Assembly: GCA_035267045.1 (NCBI GenBank)
Contig: DATFMH010000037.1
Span: 1 to 16,403 of the forward strand
DNA from: DATFMH01 sp035267045
GTDB taxonomy: Bacteria; Bacteroidota; Rhodothermia; Balneolales; DATFMH01
Direction: 5' to 3'
DNA: 16,403 nucleotides
Part shown: positions 1-7,869 of the stretch, piece after piece
Numbering within the stretch: the first letter of the stretch is position 1
Layout: the number at the start of each line of letters is the position of its first letter
Translations under genes and position numbers: made by a program
The notes under the pieces: generated by a model
Databases searched by the model: none
What the model was told of the DNA's origin: nothing
What the model saw: only the letters and a program-made list of their open reading frames with translations

Positions 1-1
1 A

Positions 2-424
2 CTCAAGATTTATAAGTTGGAAGATAATAAAAATCCTTATGCCGTTCGAAAAGAATCAGAGACGAAAGTAGTACGTAATGGTAAAAGGATAGATATTTAT
101 CTAAGTGCCATTCGAAGCCATTTTGTTCCGGATAATATCGAAGGTATAAAGGTGGGAGATGAAGTTTATTTCCATATGACGAATCTTGAACAGGATTGGG
201 ATATTCCACATGGTTTTGCCATGATAGGGATGAATAATTCTGGCATGGTCGTTATGCCCGGTGAAACCCGCACAGTAGTCTGGCATCCTAAGAACGAAGG
301 GATATTCCCATTTTATTGTACGGATTTCTGTTCCGCTCTGCACCAGGAAATGCAGGGTTATGTACGTGTATCACCTGAAGGATCAGATACGGAACTTAAA
401 TACGGAACCAATACAACATTGTAG
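2..424 (+). CDS. nosZ: Nitrous-oxide reductase NosZ, C-terminal CuA domain (5' end cut by window)
   Basis: NosZ is the periplasmic multicopper enzyme that reduces N2O to N2, the last step of denitrification. Only the last 140 residues are present; the frame is open to the window edge, so the TTG at 17 is an internal Leu codon, not a start. The visible part is the cupredoxin-like CuA domain. The CuA ligand set is complete: a His in IPHGF (codon 209-211) and Cys-x3-Cys-x3-His-x2-Met (Cys codons 317 and 329, His 341, Met 350). The motif reads CTDFCSALHQEM. The residue between the cysteines that is Trp in classical clade I enzymes is Asp here; that residue binds copper through its backbone, so the change is tolerated and fits clade II NosZ. 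The nosL-D-F-Y genes follow on the same strand. The identification is secure; the catalytic CuZ domain is not visible. Confidence 0.97.
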   Translation, partial: LKIYKLEDNKNPYAVRKESETKVVRNGKRIDIYLSAIRSHFVPDNIEGIKVGDEVYFHMTNLEQDWDIPHGFAMIGMNNSGMVVMPGETRTVVWHPKNEGIFPFYCTDFCSALHQEMQGYVRVSPEGSDTELKYGTNTTL

Positions 425-432
425 TTATAGAA

Positions 433-467
433 AATAACAGGAGGGGGAATTTCCTTCTCCTGTTATT
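433..467 (+). promoter_or_regulatory. Strong stem-loop between nosZ and the next nos gene
   Basis: A perfect 11-bp inverted repeat, AATAACAGGAG at 433-443 and CTCCTGTTATT at 457-467, starts 8 bases after the nosZ stop. The 13-base loop can pair further (GGAA with TTCC). No T-run follows, so it is not a textbook intrinsic terminator. It could stabilise the nosZ mRNA 3' end or partly terminate, giving more nosZ than downstream transcript. The pairing is seen; the role is inferred. Confidence 0.7.
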
Positions 468-493
468 CAGGCTGATTAACCAGGGAGTAATAC

Positions 494-1096
494 ATGAAAT
501 TGAGAAATAAGATCTTGTTATTAGTGGCTTCAGCACTTTTACTGGTGGTATTTATATTTCCAATATGGAGTATTCACTTAAAAGCCCCGCAATATCCGGA
601 GGGGTTGGGCTTGCATATTTGGGTGAACAAGGTTCAGGGAGCTCATTACCGTAATGTCGAAACCATTAACGATCTCAATCATTATATCGGGATGAAAACC
701 ATAACACCGGATGCGATACCGGAACTCAGGATCATGCCCTATGTTATAGCTTTTTTGTTTGTATCAGGGATATTAATAGCCCTGTTTGGCAATAAGAAAT
801 GGCTTGCGGCTTGGGTGTTTGTATTTGGAGTAATGGCAATAGCAGGCCTGGTCGATTTTTATTTGTGGGAATATAATTATGGACACCATTTGAATCCGAA
901 TGCACCTATTAAAGTTCCGGGCATGACTTATCAACCACCTCTTATCGGGTCTAAGCAATTGCTTAATATCAATGCCACTTCGCTCCCTCACATAGGTGGT
1001 TATGCAGTCGTATTGGCTCTGATAATTGGTTCTTATGTGTTATACGATGAACTTCGAACAAGAAAAAAAATCAGAAATATTGATAAAACGGCATAA
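494..1096 (+). CDS. Four-helix membrane protein of the nos operon, NosB-like candidate
   Basis: A 200-residue integral membrane protein of unknown biochemical role. Predicted helices lie near residues 6-24, 79-98, 103-123 and 166-185. The long stretch between helices 1 and 2 (about 25-78) probably faces the periplasm and holds a polar, motif-like part: SIHLKAPQYPEGL at 26-38 and LNHYIGMK at 61-68. A shorter loop (about 126-163) is rich in Pro, His and Asn and could bind metal. The ATG has a GGGAG ribosome site 6 bases upstream. It lies directly between nosZ and nosL. Clade II nos clusters typically carry a membrane protein gene after nosZ, called nosB, and this is the likely counterpart by position and topology. 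I could not confirm sequence homology, so I give no symbol. Confidence 0.8.
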   Translation: MKLRNKILLLVASALLLVVFIFPIWSIHLKAPQYPEGLGLHIWVNKVQGAHYRNVETINDLNHYIGMKTITPDAIPELRIMPYVIAFLFVSGILIALFGNKKWLAAWVFVFGVMAIAGLVDFYLWEYNYGHHLNPNAPIKVPGMTYQPPLIGSKQLLNINATSLPHIGGYAVVLALIIGSYVLYDELRTRKKIRNIDKTA

Positions 1097-1106
1097 GGAG
1101 AGTGCA

Positions 1107-1574
1107 ATGAAATTTTTAAGAGGGAAGATAAAATATATAGGTATGATTGGGGGTATACTGATAGTTACAGCATGCAGTAACAATAAACCACGCCCCATAA
1201 ATATTGGCCAGGACGTTTGTGCTTACTGCAAAATGGGAATTACCGATACCCGGTTTGCCAGTGAACTGATAACAGCTAAAGGCAAAGTATATAAATTCGA
1301 TTCTATTGAATGTCTGGCATCATATTATCTGGAACAAGACAAGAATGAAATGCACAACGCTACATTGTGGGTTCCGGATTTTAATCAACCCAAAGAATGG
1401 ATTTCAGGAAAGAATGCTGTTTATCTGAAAAGTGATAAGATACGAAGCCCGATGGGACTAGGACTTTTGGCATTCCGGAATGAGGCTGGAATACAAAAAG
1501 TACAGGATCAAACTGATGGAAATAAACTCACATGGAAAGAAATGTTGACGTATGTCAGGAATAATAAGAAATAG
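1107..1574 (+). CDS. nosL: Copper-binding lipoprotein NosL
   Basis: NosL is an outer-face lipoprotein that binds Cu(I) and helps metallate NosZ. The 155-residue product has a basic start, a hydrophobic segment and a lipobox ending in Cys23 (IVTAC). Cys38-x2-Cys41-x-Met43 (CAYCKM) is the expected copper-binding motif, followed by the family pattern around KFDSIECL. An upstream in-frame ATG at 1026 would overlap the preceding gene by 71 bases and bury the signal peptide. The ATG at 1107 instead has an ideal AAGGAG site at 1095-1100, which overlaps the stop of the preceding gene, so I chose it. It is co-transcribed with its neighbours, 10 bases after one gene and 6 before nosD. Family and role are well established; the assignment is firm. 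Confidence 0.95.
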   Translation: MKFLRGKIKYIGMIGGILIVTACSNNKPRPINIGQDVCAYCKMGITDTRFASELITAKGKVYKFDSIECLASYYLEQDKNEMHNATLWVPDFNQPKEWISGKNAVYLKSDKIRSPMGLGLLAFRNEAGIQKVQDQTDGNKLTWKEMLTYVRNNKK

Positions 1575-1580
1575 AGAATA

Positions 1581-2858
1581 GTGATCGGAATCAGAGAACA
1601 TATAATCGGTATTCTCCGTGTAGTATTAGTTTTTACCCTGTTTTCTACACTCACAATTCAAGCTAAAGCAAAAGATATCATAGTTCGAAAGGATGGACGA
1701 ATTTCTACGATAAAACAAGCTTTGCTACTGGCTGAGAATGGTGATCGAATCGTTGTTCATAAAGGTGTGTATGCGGAAGGTGAAATAGAGATCACGAAAA
1801 CGGTAACGATTTCAGGTTTGGATAACCCGGTTATTGATGGAGAAGGTAAATATCAGATTATGTATATAACGGCAGATAATGTCATTATTGAAAATATGGT
1901 ATTTGTCCGTTCCGGTATAAGCTATGTGGATGACAATGCAGCTGTCAAGATGGAAGGCGTGAAAGGCGGGGTCATCAGGAACAATCGGTTTAAAGACAAC
2001 TTTTTCAGCATTTATCTGGCCAAATCACACGACTGTCTTATTAAAGGGAATCATATCACGGCATCAGGAACACGGGAGACATCTTCCGGGAATGGCATCC
2101 ACTTATGGAATTGCAATCATATAACCATCGAGGATAATTATACGAAAGGTAACCGGGATGGTATTTATTTCGAATTTGTTAAGAGTGGCTTGATCAGGAA
2201 TAACGTGAGTGAACAAAATTTACGATATGGACTGCATTTCATGTTTTCCGACAGTTGTACTTATCAGCATAATATATTTGAAAATAACGGTGCAGGAGTA
2301 GCAGTGATGTATACGCATCATGTGATTATGGAAGACAATGATTTTAAAAACAATTGGGGTTCCAGTTCATATGGTTTACTACTAAAAGAAATTTTTGACA
2401 GCGAAGTAAATCATAACCGTTTTTATAAAAACTCAATAGGTATTTATTCGGAGGGTTCTAACAGGGTACAGACCGGGAATAACGATTTTATTCAAAACGG
2501 ATGGGCTATAAAAATAATGGCCAATTCGATGTATAGTAACTTTACAGGTAATAATTTTATTGATAATGCATTCGATGTTGCGACAAATAGTCTACAGAAC
2601 AATAATAACTTCAACGGTAATTACTGGACCGCTTACAAGGGATATGATTTAGATCACGATGGGGTCGGAGATATTCCATATCGGCCGGTACGTTTATTTT
2701 CTATAATCGTTGAGCAACGCCCGCCTTCCATATTTTTATTAAGAAGTATGTTCATACACGTACTTGAAGTTGCCGAGCGAGTGATGCCGGCATTAACCCC
2801 TGAAACATTAACAGACGAACAACCCATGATGAAACAGATTTATGATACAACTAAGTAA
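1581..2858 (+). CDS. nosD: NosD, periplasmic copper-maturation beta-helix protein
   Basis: NosD is a periplasmic right-handed beta-helix protein that works with the NosFY ABC transporter to mature the copper centres of NosZ. The 425-residue product starts at GTG with an N-terminal signal peptide (hydrophobic core about 8-26, then AKA-KD). The body (about 35-345) is built of repeated Asn/Gly-rich turns such as IRNN, GNHI and EDNY, typical of the carbohydrate-binding/sugar-hydrolysis repeat fold. GNYW at 346-349 and the acidic DLDHDGVGD at 356-364 are hallmark NosD motifs. No ATG exists in frame before residue 94, so the GTG at 1581 is the only start that keeps the signal peptide. The 3' end overlaps nosF by 17 bases, pointing to translational coupling. 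Confidence 0.95.
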   Translation: MIGIREHIIGILRVVLVFTLFSTLTIQAKAKDIIVRKDGRISTIKQALLLAENGDRIVVHKGVYAEGEIEITKTVTISGLDNPVIDGEGKYQIMYITADNVIIENMVFVRSGISYVDDNAAVKMEGVKGGVIRNNRFKDNFFSIYLAKSHDCLIKGNHITASGTRETSSGNGIHLWNCNHITIEDNYTKGNRDGIYFEFVKSGLIRNNVSEQNLRYGLHFMFSDSCTYQHNIFENNGAGVAVMYTHHVIMEDNDFKNNWGSSSYGLLLKEIFDSEVNHNRFYKNSIGIYSEGSNRVQTGNNDFIQNGWAIKIMANSMYSNFTGNNFIDNAFDVATNSLQNNNNFNGNYWTAYKGYDLDHDGVGDIPYRPVRLFSIIVEQRPPSIFLLRSMFIHVLEVAERVMPALTPETLTDEQPMMKQIYDTTK

Positions 2859-3555
2859 TTTAACGAAGAAATACGGTAAACTGGAAGTCCTTAAGTCCCT
2901 GAACCTGAAGATCGAATCGGGTAAGGTTACGGCCATAGTAGGGCCGAACGGAGCCGGGAAAACAACAATAATAAAATGTATCCTCGGACTTATTAAATCC
3001 AACAGCGGGGAAATATTTATTCAGGATGAACGAATTAACGGAGACTGTGAATACCGGGAAAATATTGGGTATATGGCCCAGGTTGCTCGTTTCCCAGAAA
3101 ACCTTACCGTCCGTAATGTACTGGAAATGATCACTGACCTGCGAAAAGAAAAACACCCCGAACGGGATGAAGAGCTCATTGAGCGATTTCATCTGACAAC
3201 TGAATTTGGTAAAAAGATCAAGAACCTTTCCGGTGGTAATCGTCAAAAGGTTAATGCCTGTATCGCTTTCCTGTTCGATCCGGATATCCTGATTCTCGAT
3301 GAGCCGACCGCCAGTCTTGATCCTGTGGCCAGCAGCATTTTAAAAGATAAAATTAAGAAGGAGAAATTAGCCGGAAAGACCATCATCCTGACGTCTCATA
3401 TTATGGCTGAAGTCGAGGAACTGGCCGATGACATCATCTTTCTGCTGGAAGGATCCATATATTATGAAGGATCCACGCAAGGTCTTATATCCGGTACCGG
3501 GGAACAAAAATTAGAACGTGCAATTGCCCGAATGATGGAAGGAGCCGGAGTATGA
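2842..3555 (+). CDS. nosF: NosF, ABC transporter ATPase for NosZ maturation
   Basis: NosF is the cytoplasmic ATPase that drives the NosY membrane partner; the NosDFY complex supports assembly of the CuZ centre. The 237-residue protein has all nucleotide-binding motifs: Walker A GPNGAGKTT at 34-42, signature LSGGN at 129-133, Walker B ILILDE ending at Asp153-Glu154, and the switch His186 in TSHIM. The signature carries Asn where many ABC proteins have Gln, a minor variation. The Cys-Glu-Tyr run near residue 70 falls between Walker A and the Q-loop. The start overlaps nosD by 17 bases and the end overlaps nosY by 4, so the three genes are likely translated together. The family call is clear from motifs; the nos-specific role comes from the operon. 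Confidence 0.96.
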   Translation: MIQLSNLTKKYGKLEVLKSLNLKIESGKVTAIVGPNGAGKTTIIKCILGLIKSNSGEIFIQDERINGDCEYRENIGYMAQVARFPENLTVRNVLEMITDLRKEKHPERDEELIERFHLTTEFGKKIKNLSGGNRQKVNACIAFLFDPDILILDEPTASLDPVASSILKDKIKKEKLAGKTIILTSHIMAEVEELADDIIFLLEGSIYYEGSTQGLISGTGEQKLERAIARMMEGAGV

Positions 3556-4346
3556 GACGGAATATGATCAAGATATTAAAATATGAATTCCAGGATATTG
3601 CCAGGAGCAAATGGTTGATATTCTATACTATGTTTTTCTTTCTGCTGACTGAAGGACTTTTTCGTCTGGGTGGAGGAGCGACGAAGACAACAATGAGTAT
3701 GATGAATGTGGTAATCATCGTGGTGCCATTGTTTTGCATCATACTGGGTACCATGTATCTATATAACTCCAGGGAGTTTATTCAATTGTTACTGACCCAG
3801 CCGATCAAACGGAACAGTTTATTCTGGGGAATATATCTCGGGTTGAGTATCCCGCTTGTTATTTCCTTTGTTTTAGGAATGGGTCTTCCCTATATCCTGC
3901 ATGATATAAATTCAGGTGAGGGATTAAATTCGTTTTTAGTCCTGTTGGGCAGCGGTATTTTGTTAACCTTCATCTTTGTGGCGGTCTCGTACCTGATTGC
4001 TATTCTGTTCGATGACCGGATAAGAGGACTAGCCACCGTTATCGGATTATGGCTATTTTTCGCAGTTATTTACGACGGTATTATATTATTCGTTATCTAC
4101 ATGTTCGGTGATTACCCTCTGGAAAAACCGATTATCGGCCTGACTATTTTTAATCCCATTGATCTTGCACGGATTTTATTACTGCTAAAATTCGATATCT
4201 CTGCATTAATGGGGTATACCGGTGCGGTATTCGAAAAATTCTTCGGGAGCGGCATGGGTATGGCGATGAGTCTGGGAGCATTGGGCCTGTGGATTATCAT
4301 CCCTTTAATAATTGCCTTGCGAAAGTTTGGCAAGAAAGATTTTTGA
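3552..4346 (+). CDS. nosY: NosY, ABC transporter permease for NosZ maturation
   Basis: NosY is the six-helix permease subunit of the NosDFY complex. The 264-residue protein has predicted helices at about 21-37, 50-70, 90-112, 127-152, 159-185 and 238-256, an ABC-2 type permease layout. A conserved element after helix 5, NPIDLARILLLL near 201-212, matches the family. The chosen start overlaps the nosF stop as ATGA; the ribosome site GGAG sits only one base upstream. A second ATG at 3564 (residue 5) is possible and would change little. It is the last gene of the visible nos cluster; no nosR, nosX or cytochrome gene follows, as is usual for clade II type clusters. Confidence 0.93.
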   Translation: MRRNMIKILKYEFQDIARSKWLIFYTMFFFLLTEGLFRLGGGATKTTMSMMNVVIIVVPLFCIILGTMYLYNSREFIQLLLTQPIKRNSLFWGIYLGLSIPLVISFVLGMGLPYILHDINSGEGLNSFLVLLGSGILLTFIFVAVSYLIAILFDDRIRGLATVIGLWLFFAVIYDGIILFVIYMFGDYPLEKPIIGLTIFNPIDLARILLLLKFDISALMGYTGAVFEKFFGSGMGMAMSLGALGLWIIIPLIIALRKFGKKDF

Positions 4347-4630
4347 GTTTTATTTCCACGCAAAGAACAGCTTATGTTTTTATGGGCACAGATATTCACA
4401 GATCTTAGCCGGTTTATGGAACAAAATAACTAAACGGTCATTCGAACAGAATCGATTAATGAATATCGGGGGCAGAGTGCGGAAATCTCCTTCAGCGATT
4501 TGTGTAATCAGCAAGTATGAAGATCTATTCGGGGAAGTCAGCATCGTATACCTTGTCCGTGTTTTGATTTCGGGAACGTTTTCCCAATTATAATTTTTAT
4601 ACAAACTACAGATGACTAAATGAAAAGGTG
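4347..4630. other. Gene-free spacer after nosY
   Basis: No convincing gene is seen; open frames on both strands here lack family features. The stretch opens with decayed repeat-like text (CACAGATATTCACAGATCTT near 4386-4405). Near the end, GGGAA-CGTT-TTCCC at 4572-4585 is a 5-bp hairpin followed by an AT-rich, partly T-rich run. It could be a weak terminator for the nos operon, or part of a promoter for the next gene (TTTG at 4563-4566 and TATAATTT at 4589-4596 resemble Bacteroidota -33 and -7 elements, spacing about 22). Neither is certain. Confidence 0.45.
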
Positions 4631-4993
4631 ATGATCAAAACAAAACGTGTTTACGAAGATCCGGAACCGGACGACGGGTTAAGGTTCCTTGTGGACCGTC
4701 TGTGGCCGCGAGGGATAAAGAAAGAGGCCCTGCAAATGGATGACTGGTTAAAAGAGTTGGCTCCGTCTACTGATCTGAGAAAATGGTTTCACCGGGATAC
4801 CTCTAAATGGGATGAATTCAATATCCGTTATAAGGAAGAGCTTGAACATCGGAGAGAAGGGTGGGAGCCCATTATAAAAAAGGCAGATAAGAAAGACATC
4901 ACCTTATTATATGCATCCCGGGATACAACGCGAAATCATGCTCTGGTTTTAAAAAGATTTTTGGAAAAAAAGCTGGAAGATTCCAAAATATAA
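4631..4993 (+). CDS. DUF488 family protein, YeaO-like
   Basis: A 120-residue cytoplasmic protein of the DUF488 family, resembling Escherichia coli YeaO along its length. Family signatures are clear: KRVYE near the start, the block LVDRLWPRGIKK at about 20-31, APSTDLRKWF around 44-53, and near the C terminus TLLYASRDTTRNHALVL. The family has no firmly established biochemical function. I chose the ATG at 4631; a GTG directly before it (4628) is in frame and equally usable, and the AAAGG at 4624-4628 is poorly spaced for either. It appears to be a single gene, 284 bases after nosY and 149 before the decarboxylase, with no evident tie to denitrification. Confidence 0.9.
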   Translation: MIKTKRVYEDPEPDDGLRFLVDRLWPRGIKKEALQMDDWLKELAPSTDLRKWFHRDTSKWDEFNIRYKEELEHRREGWEPIIKKADKKDITLLYASRDTTRNHALVLKRFLEKKLEDSKI

Positions 4994-5142
4994 TCCGATT
5001 ATTATTCCCGTCTTATTTATCGTGCATATAACTAATCGATTGTATTACGTTATTCAAGCGCACTTGTGCCTGTTACAATAGTAGGTTATTGATGCCCAAA
5101 TAGTTATTACAAAAAGAACATAAAAATTATTCATAGAAGAAG

Positions 5143-6978
5143 GTGAATGCGATTAATAATCAGTTAGAAGAACGGATTTTTGAAAGTAGTACAACCTGTG
5201 ATCCCGACGATATAGCATTGAAAAGCTTTTTCCTTGGGCCCAAGGCTGAAAATGCCGAATGGGTTGAGGATATGATCTCAAAAATCTTTAAGCAGTGGTT
5301 CGAATGGCGAAAATCGTTGTATGTCAGGGACGGAAACGTGATCACACAGGATGATCAAAGCGAGCCCTCGTTCAGGGAACGTAAATACCGTTTTGAACAA
5401 TATTTATTGCAAATAATTCAGCGTTTTCAGCATGAAGTGCCCAATTTTACGCCGCGATATATCGGTCATATGAATAACGAAATATCGTTGCCTGGTATAA
5501 TGGGGCATATCGTATCACTACTCCATAATCCGAATAATATTTCCGGGGAAGCGTCACGTGTTGGCATCCAAATAGAAAATGAAGCCATCATGGATATGGC
5601 AGAAATGATAGGTTACAATGGGCGGCTGTCTCGCGGACATTTCACATCAGGTGGCACGGTTGCAAATCTTGAGGGAAGTATAAGAGCCCGCGCCCGCATG
5701 GCGCGATGGTTATCCCTGGGTGCTTATATGCGGGATCACGGTTATGATGACATGTCGTTGTTTGAATCGGCGCATATGGGATGGAGCCGATATGATGAAT
5801 GGATGGAACGGTTAAAGATTCGGGAAGATGACTTGAAGCCGTATCATTTCATAGAATCAAATCCTATTGATGTGGCTTTAAAATATAAGCATCTGTTTAA
5901 TAGTTCGTATCGCGGTCCGGTAGCGTTAATACCGGGCAATAAACATTATTCGTGGAATAAAGCTGTTTCCTTTCTGGGTTTTGGCGAAGAAGCTTTTTGG
6001 CCGGTTGCATTAGATCATGAAGGCAGGCTATCCATAAATGATTTGAAGCAAAAAATACAAAAAGCCGGGGATGAAAATCGGCCCATTCTGATGGTCGTTT
6101 CGGTAGCCGGGACGACCGAAATGGGTATTTTCGATCCCATTGACAAGGTGAGTGCCTATTTGGAAAAGTTGCGAGAACAGGAAGGCCTTCATATATGGCA
6201 TCACGTGGATGCTGCCTATGGTGGTTTCTTCTGCAGTTTGCCAAAAGATGATGAAACGGTCATCAATGATAATATAATAAGTGCCCTGGAAAGCATTAAA
6301 CAAGCCAATTCGTTTACCATTGATCCTCATAAACTCGGGTATGTACCGTATTCCTCGGGTGCTTTTATCTGTAAGAACAAACGGGAATATTTTTCACAGA
6401 AGATTGACGCTCCCTACATAAAATTTGATGAAAACAAGGATAAGGGAACACAGACACTTGAAGGGTCCCGTTCCGCCTCCGGAGCGGTCTCAACCTGGTT
6501 GACTTCCAAATCGATAGGGCTTAATGATAAGGGATACGGACGTATCCTGGAACTGACTATAAAATCACAAATCAAACTGCAGCAATTGTTGACCAATACG
6601 GATGCGGGGATTCGCATTAATCCGGTAAGTGATTCAAATATCGTTTGTTTTTGTGTTGCAAAGCAGGGAGAAGCCATTTCTGCAACCAATGAACGGACTG
6701 AGAAGATTTATGAGGCTTTTTCACCGGTTATGAATCGGGAATTTTTTGTTTCTCAAACACGCCTGGGATGGGAAGCCTATGAAGCATATCTGGACCATTT
6801 TACTAAAACCTGGAATGCTCAAAAAGACAGTGATCATTTAACTTTTATAAGGTGTGTTATGATGAACCCGTTTTTTATGACGAAAGAAGGTAATACGGAT
6901 TATGCTGTGGAGTTTGTGAAATCATTACTTGTAAAAATAGATGATTTAGAGCATAATCAGACTATTACTTCTTTATAA
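5143..6978 (+). CDS. PLP-dependent group II decarboxylase, tyrosine-decarboxylase-like
   Basis: A 611-residue pyridoxal-phosphate enzyme of the group II decarboxylase family, which removes the alpha-carboxyl group from an amino acid to give an amine. Its length and N-terminal FFLGPKAEN pattern match the long bacterial tyrosine decarboxylase subtype (about 620 residues) rather than glutamate decarboxylases of about 460. Cofactor motifs are intact: His268 in NKHYSW, Asp356 in HHVDAAYGG and the Schiff-base Lys397 in TIDPHK. The C-terminal segment FIRCVMMNPFF also fits that subtype. The start is GTG 5143, because a TAG lies in frame three codons upstream (5134-5136) and the next Met is deep in the fold. 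Substrate is uncertain: aromatic amino acids are most likely by resemblance. No amino acid/amine antiporter lies beside it, unlike typical tyramine-forming operons. Confidence 0.9.
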   Translation: MNAINNQLEERIFESSTTCDPDDIALKSFFLGPKAENAEWVEDMISKIFKQWFEWRKSLYVRDGNVITQDDQSEPSFRERKYRFEQYLLQIIQRFQHEVPNFTPRYIGHMNNEISLPGIMGHIVSLLHNPNNISGEASRVGIQIENEAIMDMAEMIGYNGRLSRGHFTSGGTVANLEGSIRARARMARWLSLGAYMRDHGYDDMSLFESAHMGWSRYDEWMERLKIREDDLKPYHFIESNPIDVALKYKHLFNSSYRGPVALIPGNKHYSWNKAVSFLGFGEEAFWPVALDHEGRLSINDLKQKIQKAGDENRPILMVVSVAGTTEMGIFDPIDKVSAYLEKLREQEGLHIWHHVDAAYGGFFCSLPKDDETVINDNIISALESIKQANSFTIDPHKLGYVPYSSGAFICKNKREYFSQKIDAPYIKFDENKDKGTQTLEGSRSASGAVSTWLTSKSIGLNDKGYGRILELTIKSQIKLQQLLTNTDAGIRINPVSDSNIVCFCVAKQGEAISATNERTEKIYEAFSPVMNREFFVSQTRLGWEAYEAYLDHFTKTWNAQKDSDHLTFIRCVMMNPFFMTKEGNTDYAVEFVKSLLVKIDDLEHNQTITSL

Positions 6979-7021
6979 AAAAAATATAAAAAAAAGTTAA
7001 GATGAGTTATCTCAATTACAT

Positions 7022-7056
7022 ATTTGTAAACAAATTGTAAAATATATTTTGTAATT
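7022..7056. promoter_or_regulatory. Two adjoining AT-rich palindromes upstream of the outer-membrane gene
   Basis: ATTTGT-AA-ACAAAT at 7022-7035 is a perfect inverted repeat. It shares bases with a second, larger palindrome at 7033-7056 centred on AAAATATATTTT, with AATT at both ends. They lie in the 277-base AT-rich spacer between the decarboxylase and the outer-membrane gene. They could be regulator sites, but base composition alone makes such repeats fairly likely. Confidence 0.35.
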
Positions 7057-7175
7057 ATTAAGATTATTTATTTATTGAAGGCAAAAGAATCTGCTTTTAT
7101 ATAGAATATTTTAATATAATTGATTTTTTCTGTTTAGATGTTTATTCAGTTTTCTTATTTCTACAATCGTATTAA

Positions 7176-7206
7176 AGATCTTAAATGATTTTCCATTTTA
7201 AGGTCT
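7176..7206 (+). promoter_or_regulatory. Imperfect hairpin 50 bases before the outer-membrane gene
   Basis: AGATCTTAAATG at 7176-7187 pairs with CATTTTAAGGTCT at 7194-7206 apart from one mismatch and one bulge. No T-run follows, so it is not a terminator for the + strand. It may form a leader structure in the mRNA of the gene starting at 7256, or be an operator. The pairing is seen; the role is unknown. Confidence 0.4.
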
Positions 7207-7255
7207 AAAAACTAACTCATAAATTTAATCGAATACTACGCAAAGAGGTGTACAT

Positions 7256-7852
7256 ATGAAAAAGATAGGTATTGTATTAACAGTTGTTTTTACTTTGGCC
7301 GCCGGGGCAGCTTTTGCTCAAAGCAATATGCAAAAAGGACTAAAAGTTGGTGTAGGCATGGCTAATTTTAATGGAAACCAGGTAACCGGAGCAAGTTCAC
7401 AGACATCATTTACTATTGGTGCTTTCACAAGTTTCAAGATGAGTGAAAGTTTTGCCCTGCAACCTGAAGTTAATTATTTGGAAGAGGGAGCAAGCGGAGA
7501 CCTGACTATCTTCAGCCAAAATACCTATAGTTCTGTGAAATTATCATATTTGCAAATTCCGGTATTGGCTAAATTCATGTTATCAACAAGCAGCGGATTT
7601 ACACCAAGTATTTATGCAGGGCCGTCTTTCAGTGTATTGTTAGGACATAAATTTGAGACTTCTTCAAGCACAAATAATATTTTTGAGAATCCTACAGTAA
7701 ATGAAGTTACAGGTGGTGCCGTAGTTGGTGTTGGAGCCGATATCAGCAATATAATGCTCGATGTTCGTTACAACTATGATTTCACTGACGCATTCAGATT
7801 ATCGAATGCTACTAACGGAGCTATTTCAATAACGTTAGGATATGCATTCTAA
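7256..7852 (+). CDS. Outer-membrane beta-barrel protein (OMP_b-brl_2/PorT type)
   Basis: A 198-residue secreted protein with a clean Sec signal peptide (residues 1-21, cut after AAFA). The rest alternates hydrophobic and polar residues, as expected of about eight beta strands, and ends in Phe preceded by LGYA, the usual C-terminal signal for barrel assembly. Segments such as GLKVGVGMANF near the mature N terminus and FALQPEVNYLEEG, LQIPVLAKF and PSIYAGPSFSVLL fit the small barrel family common in Bacteroidota. Ligand and function are unknown for most members. An AAGAGG ribosome site lies 7 bases before the ATG. The gene stands alone, with an AT-rich leader and its own terminator, so it is probably monocistronic and well expressed. 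Confidence 0.92.
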   Translation: MKKIGIVLTVVFTLAAGAAFAQSNMQKGLKVGVGMANFNGNQVTGASSQTSFTIGAFTSFKMSESFALQPEVNYLEEGASGDLTIFSQNTYSSVKLSYLQIPVLAKFMLSTSSGFTPSIYAGPSFSVLLGHKFETSSSTNNIFENPTVNEVTGGAVVGVGADISNIMLDVRYNYDFTDAFRLSNATNGAISITLGYAF

Positions 7853-7869
7853 ATAGTTACGAAGTGTTT

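Noticed and set aside
1026..1106. Upstream ATG extending nosL by 27 residues
   Set aside because: The extension overlaps the preceding gene by 71 bases and hides the lipoprotein signal; the ATG at 1107 has an ideal ribosome site.
4312..4604. Overlapping open frames of 74 and 93 codons on both strands after nosY
   Set aside because: They overlap the nosY end and each other, have no ribosome site or family motif, and the text contains decayed repeat words.
5028..5092. GCAC-TT-GTGC and an ATTGTATTAC/GTTACAAT pair before the decarboxylase, possible operator
   Set aside because: The arms are short or imperfect and the spacing is not that of a known regulator site; too weak to list.
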